Source: Euryarchaeota archaeon UBA251 (GTDB lineage Archaea > Thermoplasmatota > Poseidoniia > Poseidoniales > Thalassarchaeaceae). Taken from it: a DNA stretch of 24,745 bases. Every line of letters starts with the position of its first letter. Position 1 is the first letter of the stretch. The notes under the pieces were generated by a model, which saw only the letters and a list, made by a program, of their open reading frames with translations, searched no databases and was not told the origin of the DNA. The stretch lies in contig DAFJ01000065.1 in NCBI GenBank assembly GCA_002497905.1, positions 2,851-27,595 of the forward strand, read 5' to 3'. Shown one piece after another: positions 24,358-24,745 of this stretch. The translations under genes and the position numbers were made by a program.

Positions 24358-24745
24358 ATGGATACAGAGCGCTCCAGAAGGTATCTCATTGCTCTAATGA
24401 TACTCACTCTTATCGGTGCGATTCTTCGGTTTCGAGAACTTGACGCTCAATCACTTTGGATGGACGAACTCGCTGCCCTACATGCTGGTAGGTTAGACAC
24501 ATGGGAGGAATCAATGGGCACAGGACGTTCAGGATTAGGATTCCCAGGTTTTGTTTCGCACTTGTACATTCAACTATTCGGAGATTCAGATTTTGCGATT
24601 AGAAGCCTAAGTGCACTGTCCGGAATTGTACTGATTCCAATAGTTGCAGAATTTGCCAGACGACTCCGGGATGAGAAAGCGGCTATTGTCACTGCAGCCT
24701 TGATAACGACCTCATTCTTTGCGATACGCTACAGTCAGGAGTTTA
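24358..24745 (+). CDS. GT-C membrane glycosyltransferase, GT39/ArnT-like (3' end outside window)
   Basis: An open frame of at least 129 codons runs off the window end, starting at ATG 24358; an in-frame TGA at 24346 excludes a longer N-terminus. Residues 9-24 (YLIALMILTLIGAILR) are a first membrane helix. It is followed by SLWMDELAALHAG (32-44), whose Asp36-Glu37 pair matches the first-loop DE motif of GT39/ArnT/PMT-type enzymes that use polyprenyl-phosphate sugars. Further family-like parts are SDFAIRSLSALSGIVLIPIV and AAIVTAALITTSFFAIRYSQ. Such proteins work in the membrane, transferring a sugar from a lipid donor to protein or lipid on the outer side. Its neighbours suggest a role in the same glycan pathway. 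The catalytic acceptor specificity cannot be judged from the fragment. Confidence 0.85.
   Translation, partial: MDTERSRRYLIALMILTLIGAILRFRELDAQSLWMDELAALHAGRLDTWEESMGTGRSGLGFPGFVSHLYIQLFGDSDFAIRSLSALSGIVLIPIVAEFARRLRDEKAAIVTAALITTSFFAIRYSQEF

Noticed and set aside
1..24745. tRNA, rRNA, insertion sequences or prophage parts
   Set aside because: The gaps between genes are at most 127 bases and none shows a cloverleaf, terminal inverted repeats or a transposase or integrase gene.

Overview
The window looks like a piece of an archaeal chromosome, most likely from a marine planktonic euryarchaeon of the Marine Group II / Candidatus Poseidoniia type. This placement is an inference. It rests on two very large, Asp-rich surface proteins with an SBBP-like beta-propeller region, thrombospondin-type-3-like calcium repeats and one C-terminal membrane anchor, on the tight gene packing, and on the mix of Shine-Dalgarno-led and apparently leaderless starts. 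No rRNA, tRNA, CRISPR array or mobile element was seen. No gene-free stretch reaches 300 bases; the longest, 13014-13140, is 127 bases.

Left part (1-7821, all + strand): the end of an unidentified acidic protein, then two tandem paralogous surface proteins of about 1200 and 1245 residues. Each has a signal peptide, a beta-propeller-like region, a Cys/Trp-punctuated Asp-rich repeat array with exactly seven units, a transmembrane helix and a short tail.

Middle part (7825-13013, all - strand; transcribed right to left): a degenerate NAD-dependent epimerase-like protein, adenylosuccinate lyase (purB), a VOC/glyoxalase-fold protein overlapping purB by 8 bases, a two-pass membrane protein with two DUF3592-like ectodomains and a His-rich, Gly/Arg-rich tail, and a dienelactone-hydrolase-like alpha/beta hydrolase. 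A paired T-tract after the VOC gene suggests that the last two genes may be transcribed separately.

Right part (13141-24745): a cell-surface glycan locus. A + strand operon encodes an ABC-2 permease and its ATPase (Wzm/Wzt or TagG/TagH type), a GT-B glycosyltransferase and a UDP-HexNAc-type nucleotide-sugar dehydrogenase. Facing it on the - strand is a PP-loop ATP pyrophosphatase with a four-Cys cluster. A divergent promoter region separates that gene from a 1494-residue protein with a helical-repeat N-terminal half and three glycosyltransferase modules. A MurG/UGT-like GT-B protein (- strand) and the start of a GT39/ArnT-like GT-C membrane glycosyltransferase (+ strand, cut by the window end) follow. 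The genes together suggest synthesis of a uronic-acid-containing glycan (dehydrogenase), its assembly (several glycosyltransferases, one multi-headed), possible sugar modification (PP-loop enzyme) and export (ABC transporter). The glycan structure cannot be read from the sequence.

The most unusual items are the three-headed glycosyltransferase, the PP-loop/Cys4 protein inside the glycan locus, the matched seven-unit repeat arrays, the duplicated DUF3592-like protein with its odd tail, and three tail-to-tail gene pairs whose stop codons overlap, touch or lie 3 bases apart.
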